DNA from: Salinarchaeum sp. Harcht-Bsk1
GTDB taxonomy: Archaea > Halobacteriota > Halobacteria > Halobacteriales > Salinarchaeaceae
NCBI RefSeq assembly: GCF_000403645.1
Contig: NC_021313.1
Location: forward strand, 620,001-684,000
Reading direction: 5' to 3'
DNA length: 64,000 bases
Shown here: one piece after another, positions 61,747-64,000 of the stretch
How positions within the stretch are numbered: position 1 is the stretch's first letter
Layout of the letters: every line of letters begins with the position of its first letter
Position numbers and translations under genes: made by a program
The notes under the pieces: model-generated
Database searches by the model: none
What the model saw: only the letters and a program-made list of their open reading frames with translations
What the model was told of the DNA's origin: nothing

Positions 61747-62190
61747 ATGGTCGAAGACTTCCTGCTGATCTCCTCGGACGGCTCGGGCCTCCCCGACTTC
61801 GAGTCGTCCCGCGCCTTCGTTCAGGTGATCACCTGGTCGTTCTACGACGCCCACGCGGTTCCGATCACCGGGGGTACGGGCGATTTCAACCACCTCATGT
61901 TGCCCGATGGTGGCCGCCCGACGACCGCCTACTACCTAATTCCCGCACTGGGGCCGTTCGTGGGCGGTCGATCGATCGCCCGTTCGAACGGCCACGTCGA
62001 CATGTCAAACGAGGCCCTCGGCACGCTCGGCACGATGGTGGTCGCCGGCTACGGTGGCGTCATGTTCCTCGGCGTCTTCCTGACCGAGTGGTGCGGCATC
62101 GCAGCTACAACCGGCGAGGGGGTCCTCTTCGCCGCGATCGGCTTCCCGATCGTCTTCGGATTCCTCGGCGGCTATCTCGCCGACCGCTGA
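61747..62190 (+). CDS. Small membrane protein, possibly N-terminally truncated
   Basis: A 147-residue protein: VEDFLLISSDGSG, then FVQVITWSFYDAHAVPITG, and two C-terminal hydrophobic helices (about 93-114 and 120-145). Similar haloarchaeal membrane proteins have an additional helix before this region, which is absent here, so the gene may have lost its 5' end. The start is uncertain (GTG 61732 also in frame). Confidence 0.5.
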   Translation: MVEDFLLISSDGSGLPDFESSRAFVQVITWSFYDAHAVPITGGTGDFNHLMLPDGGRPTTAYYLIPALGPFVGGRSIARSNGHVDMSNEALGTLGTMVVAGYGGVMFLGVFLTEWCGIAATTGEGVLFAAIGFPIVFGFLGGYLADR

Positions 62191-62285
62191 CAACGATCGC
62201 TGCTCCGCACCGCGGCCCGGCATCCGTTCTCAGTCCCCGGGGCGTGTCTGTCCCTTTTTCAATGCGTCGCGCTAACCGCCACTCG

Positions 62286-62873
62286 ATGGCGATGGGACCG
62301 TCGATCGACGCCGTGGCGTCGTCGGCCGAGTTGTTCGTTGGCGCCAGCGTGCTGGCGAGCTACGGCGGCCTGATCGACGGCGTACCGAAATCGACGGAGA
62401 TCGCGACGGTCGTCGCGCTGTTCGTCACCGCGAGTCTCCCATTCTACCTCTACGGTGCGTGGATCGTGATCGACGCCGAAGTAGTGACGTGGTCGGTGCT
62501 CACGCACCACCTCAAGTTCATCAGCGTCGGCCTCACGCTGACGACCGTGCCGGTCGTGACCTGGATGGTTCCGCGGCTGATCGAGGGGTTCACTGGAACG
62601 GTGGCGATGCACGCATTCTTCGGCCTCCAGGCCTACGCCCTCCTGCTGTTCGCGCTCACCGGGATCTTCCACATCTTCCGGGCCAAGCGCGCACACTCGC
62701 TCTACGAGGACCCCGATCAGGACGTCGACATCTCCGAACTTCACGAGAACATGGGCGCGTGGCGGTTCCGCCTCCGCGTCGGCGTCTTCGGCTACGTGCT
62801 CACCTGGCTGATCGCCTGGCTCCTCGGACTCGTGATCCTGTTCCTCCGCTGGGAACGCTTCCTGCTCGGGTAG
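62286..62873 (+). CDS. Five-helix membrane protein with paired histidines (DUF7321-like)
   Basis: A 195-residue protein with about five hydrophobic helices. His residues occur in HHLKFIS (before helix 3) and at both ends of helix 4 (MHAFFGLQAYALLLFALTG to IFHIF), an arrangement reminiscent of heme-b-binding helices. Seen beside bc genes in other haloarchaea as far as I recall (DUF7321). Heme binding is speculation. Confidence 0.72.
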   Translation: MAMGPSIDAVASSAELFVGASVLASYGGLIDGVPKSTEIATVVALFVTASLPFYLYGAWIVIDAEVVTWSVLTHHLKFISVGLTLTTVPVVTWMVPRLIEGFTGTVAMHAFFGLQAYALLLFALTGIFHIFRAKRAHSLYEDPDQDVDISELHENMGAWRFRLRVGVFGYVLTWLIAWLLGLVILFLRWERFLLG

Positions 62874-62912
62874 CTCGCTCGCGAAGCCTGTGCGGAAAGC
62901 GACGGCAGGGCG

Positions 62913-63596
62913 CTACCAGGGCTCGCCGCTCGCGAGGTCGACCTCGCTGTCGCCCTGCTCGGAGGGACAGATGTCCGCGAGCACGCACGCCTCGCAGTCG
63001 ACAGATTGCGCGGAGCAAACCGCCCGCCCGTGGTCGATCAGCAGGTGCGTGAACTGGACCCAGCGATCCTCCGGCACCACCGGCATTAGATCCTCCTCGA
63101 TCGCCGGCGGGCGGGACTCTTCCGTGAGTCCGAGGCGCTGAGAGAGCCGCTGGACGTGCGTGTCGACGACGATCCCCTCGACGACGTCGTGGCCGTGCTG
63201 AAGCACGACGTTCGCGGTCTTTCGGCCGACGCCGGGGAGCTCCGTGAGCTCCTCCATCGTGTCCGGCACCTCGCCGTCGTGCTCCTCGACGATGATCTGG
63301 CAGGCCTCCCGGATGTAGGAGGTCTTGTTGTTGTAGAAGTTGATCGAGTTCAGGTCCTCCGCGAGTTCCTCCTGGGACACCTCGGCGTAGTCCTCGGCGG
63401 AGTCGTACTTCTCGAAGAGGTGCTCCGTCTCGGCATTCACGCGCTCGTCCGTGCACTGGGCGGAGAGGATCACCGCGATCAGGAGTTCGAGGCGATTCGA
63501 GAAGTGCAGCGAGATGGTGCTGTCGGGGTACTCCTCCGCCAGCCGGTCGACGACCTCGCGTGCTTGTGCTTCGCGTAGCTCCAGTGGCTCGCCCAT
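62913..63596 (-). CDS. nth: Endonuclease III
   Basis: A 227-residue DNA glycosylase/AP lyase for oxidised pyrimidines. The helix-hairpin-helix is LPGVGRKTANVVL with catalytic Lys126; catalytic Asp145 is in IVVDTHVQR. The 4Fe-4S cysteines are Cys194, Cys201, Cys204 and Cys210 (C-x6-C-x2-C-x5-C). All expected residues present; length standard. Confidence 0.96.
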   Translation of the reverse strand: MGEPLELREAQAREVVDRLAEEYPDSTISLHFSNRLELLIAVILSAQCTDERVNAETEHLFEKYDSAEDYAEVSQEELAEDLNSINFYNNKTSYIREACQIIVEEHDGEVPDTMEELTELPGVGRKTANVVLQHGHDVVEGIVVDTHVQRLSQRLGLTEESRPPAIEEDLMPVVPEDRWVQFTHLLIDHGRAVCSAQSVDCEACVLADICPSEQGDSEVDLASGEPW

Positions 63597-63701
63597 GGAA
63601 CGGGGATGCTGCGGAATCGGCTTTACGCCACCGGTTCCCCTCCCAGGCGAACGCGAGTTCGAACGCGGCGTTTATCCCCGAACCCTGCCAATTTCCCCGG
63701 T

Positions 63702-64000
63702 GTGACAGTCCGCCGGGACCGGACGCTCCTCGCCGTCGTCGTCGCCGCCGTCCTCTTCGCGCAGGTGCTCCTCTACCCGGGCATCGGGGACCTCGTGACC
63801 GCGCTCGGTGCGACGACGGAACTCGACGCGGGGATGTGGTTCCTCGCCGCGGAGTTCGGCGCGTTCGTCGTCTGCGTCCCGGTCTGGGGTGCCGTCTCCG
63901 ACGCGACGGGAAAGCGCGTGCCCTGGATCGTCCTCGGCGCGGCGGGCGCGGCGATCGGCTACGCGACGCTCGCCGTGCTCCCCGCCGCGATCGACCTGAC
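63702..64000 (+). CDS. MFS transporter, N-terminal part (runs off right edge)
   Basis: About 99 codons from a GTG start. Two or three hydrophobic helices are visible, with the MFS loop motif GAVSDATGKRVPW (motif A). A TATA-like TTTATCC lies about 26-32 nt before the start. The rest is outside the window. Confidence 0.8.
   Translation, partial: MTVRRDRTLLAVVVAAVLFAQVLLYPGIGDLVTALGATTELDAGMWFLAAEFGAFVVCVPVWGAVSDATGKRVPWIVLGAAGAAIGYATLAVLPAAIDL

Overview
The window is chromosomal DNA of a halophilic archaeon (Halobacteria). The evidence is high GC, strongly acidic proteins, twin-arginine lipoprotein signals, many leaderless-type promoters with a TATA-like element about 25-35 nt before the ATG, and archaeal marker genes: S19e, the SecE-Spt5 pair, archaeal SepF, Dna2 nuclease-helicase, isoprenyl diphosphate synthase, ThiR/ThiN and halocyanin. 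It resembles the neutrophilic extreme halophiles, but I cannot name a genus.

Layout. 1-1.6 kb: a HemAT-type globin-coupled aerotaxis transducer, cut by the left edge. 1.7-6.3 kb and 12-15.2 kb: two halves of a sulfur-metabolism region. One half holds a PiT-family permease, a YeeE/YedE pair, a rhodanese-persulfide dioxygenase fusion, TusA and DsrE. The other holds TusA, a sulfide:quinone oxidoreductase-like protein, DUF1641 and a class V aminotransferase. The halves are separated by about 5.6 kb of lower-GC accessory DNA (6.4-11.96 kb). That DNA contains a split OLD-type ATPase plus TOPRIM gene pair (the best candidate for an uncharacterised, probably defensive, system), a displaced partial copy of the aminotransferase 3' end, a three-gene operon for exported or membrane proteins with a zincin-like protease, and a decayed IS5-type element.

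15.3-31.8 kb: housekeeping genes, including a Tat lipoprotein, an MBL hydrolase, a site-2 protease, ThiL, S19e, a Ski2/Hel308-like helicase, an esterase, an APH-type kinase, dCTP deaminase, Dna2 and a LarA-type racemase. 31.9-44.9 kb: SecE-Spt5, a MATE transporter, methyltransferases, ThiR, a lipase-maturation-factor-like protein with a DCC thiol protein, SepF, Nfu and a Tat-exported LVIVD beta-propeller. 45-55 kb: NOG1-like and EngB-like GTPases, a DUF389 membrane protein, thioredoxin, a DUF4382 lipoprotein, an MFS transporter, isoprenyl diphosphate synthase and a NAD-kinase-like protein.

55-62.9 kb: a compact respiratory locus encoding the haloarchaeal cytochrome bc complex. It has a membrane-anchored halocyanin, a Rieske protein, cytochrome b split into b6-like and subunit-IV-like parts, and several small membrane proteins. 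It is followed by endonuclease III and the start of an MFS transporter. Oxidation of sulfide in the sulfur region would deliver electrons to quinone, which this bc complex could pass on to halocyanin.

Two non-coding patterns recur. Six intergenic spaces hold short degenerate tandem repeats, each with its own period (17 to 29 bp) and sequence. In addition, a dispersed GC-rich non-coding element occurs twice in opposite orientation, near 21.9 and 43.4 kb. No rRNA, tRNA or CRISPR array was seen.
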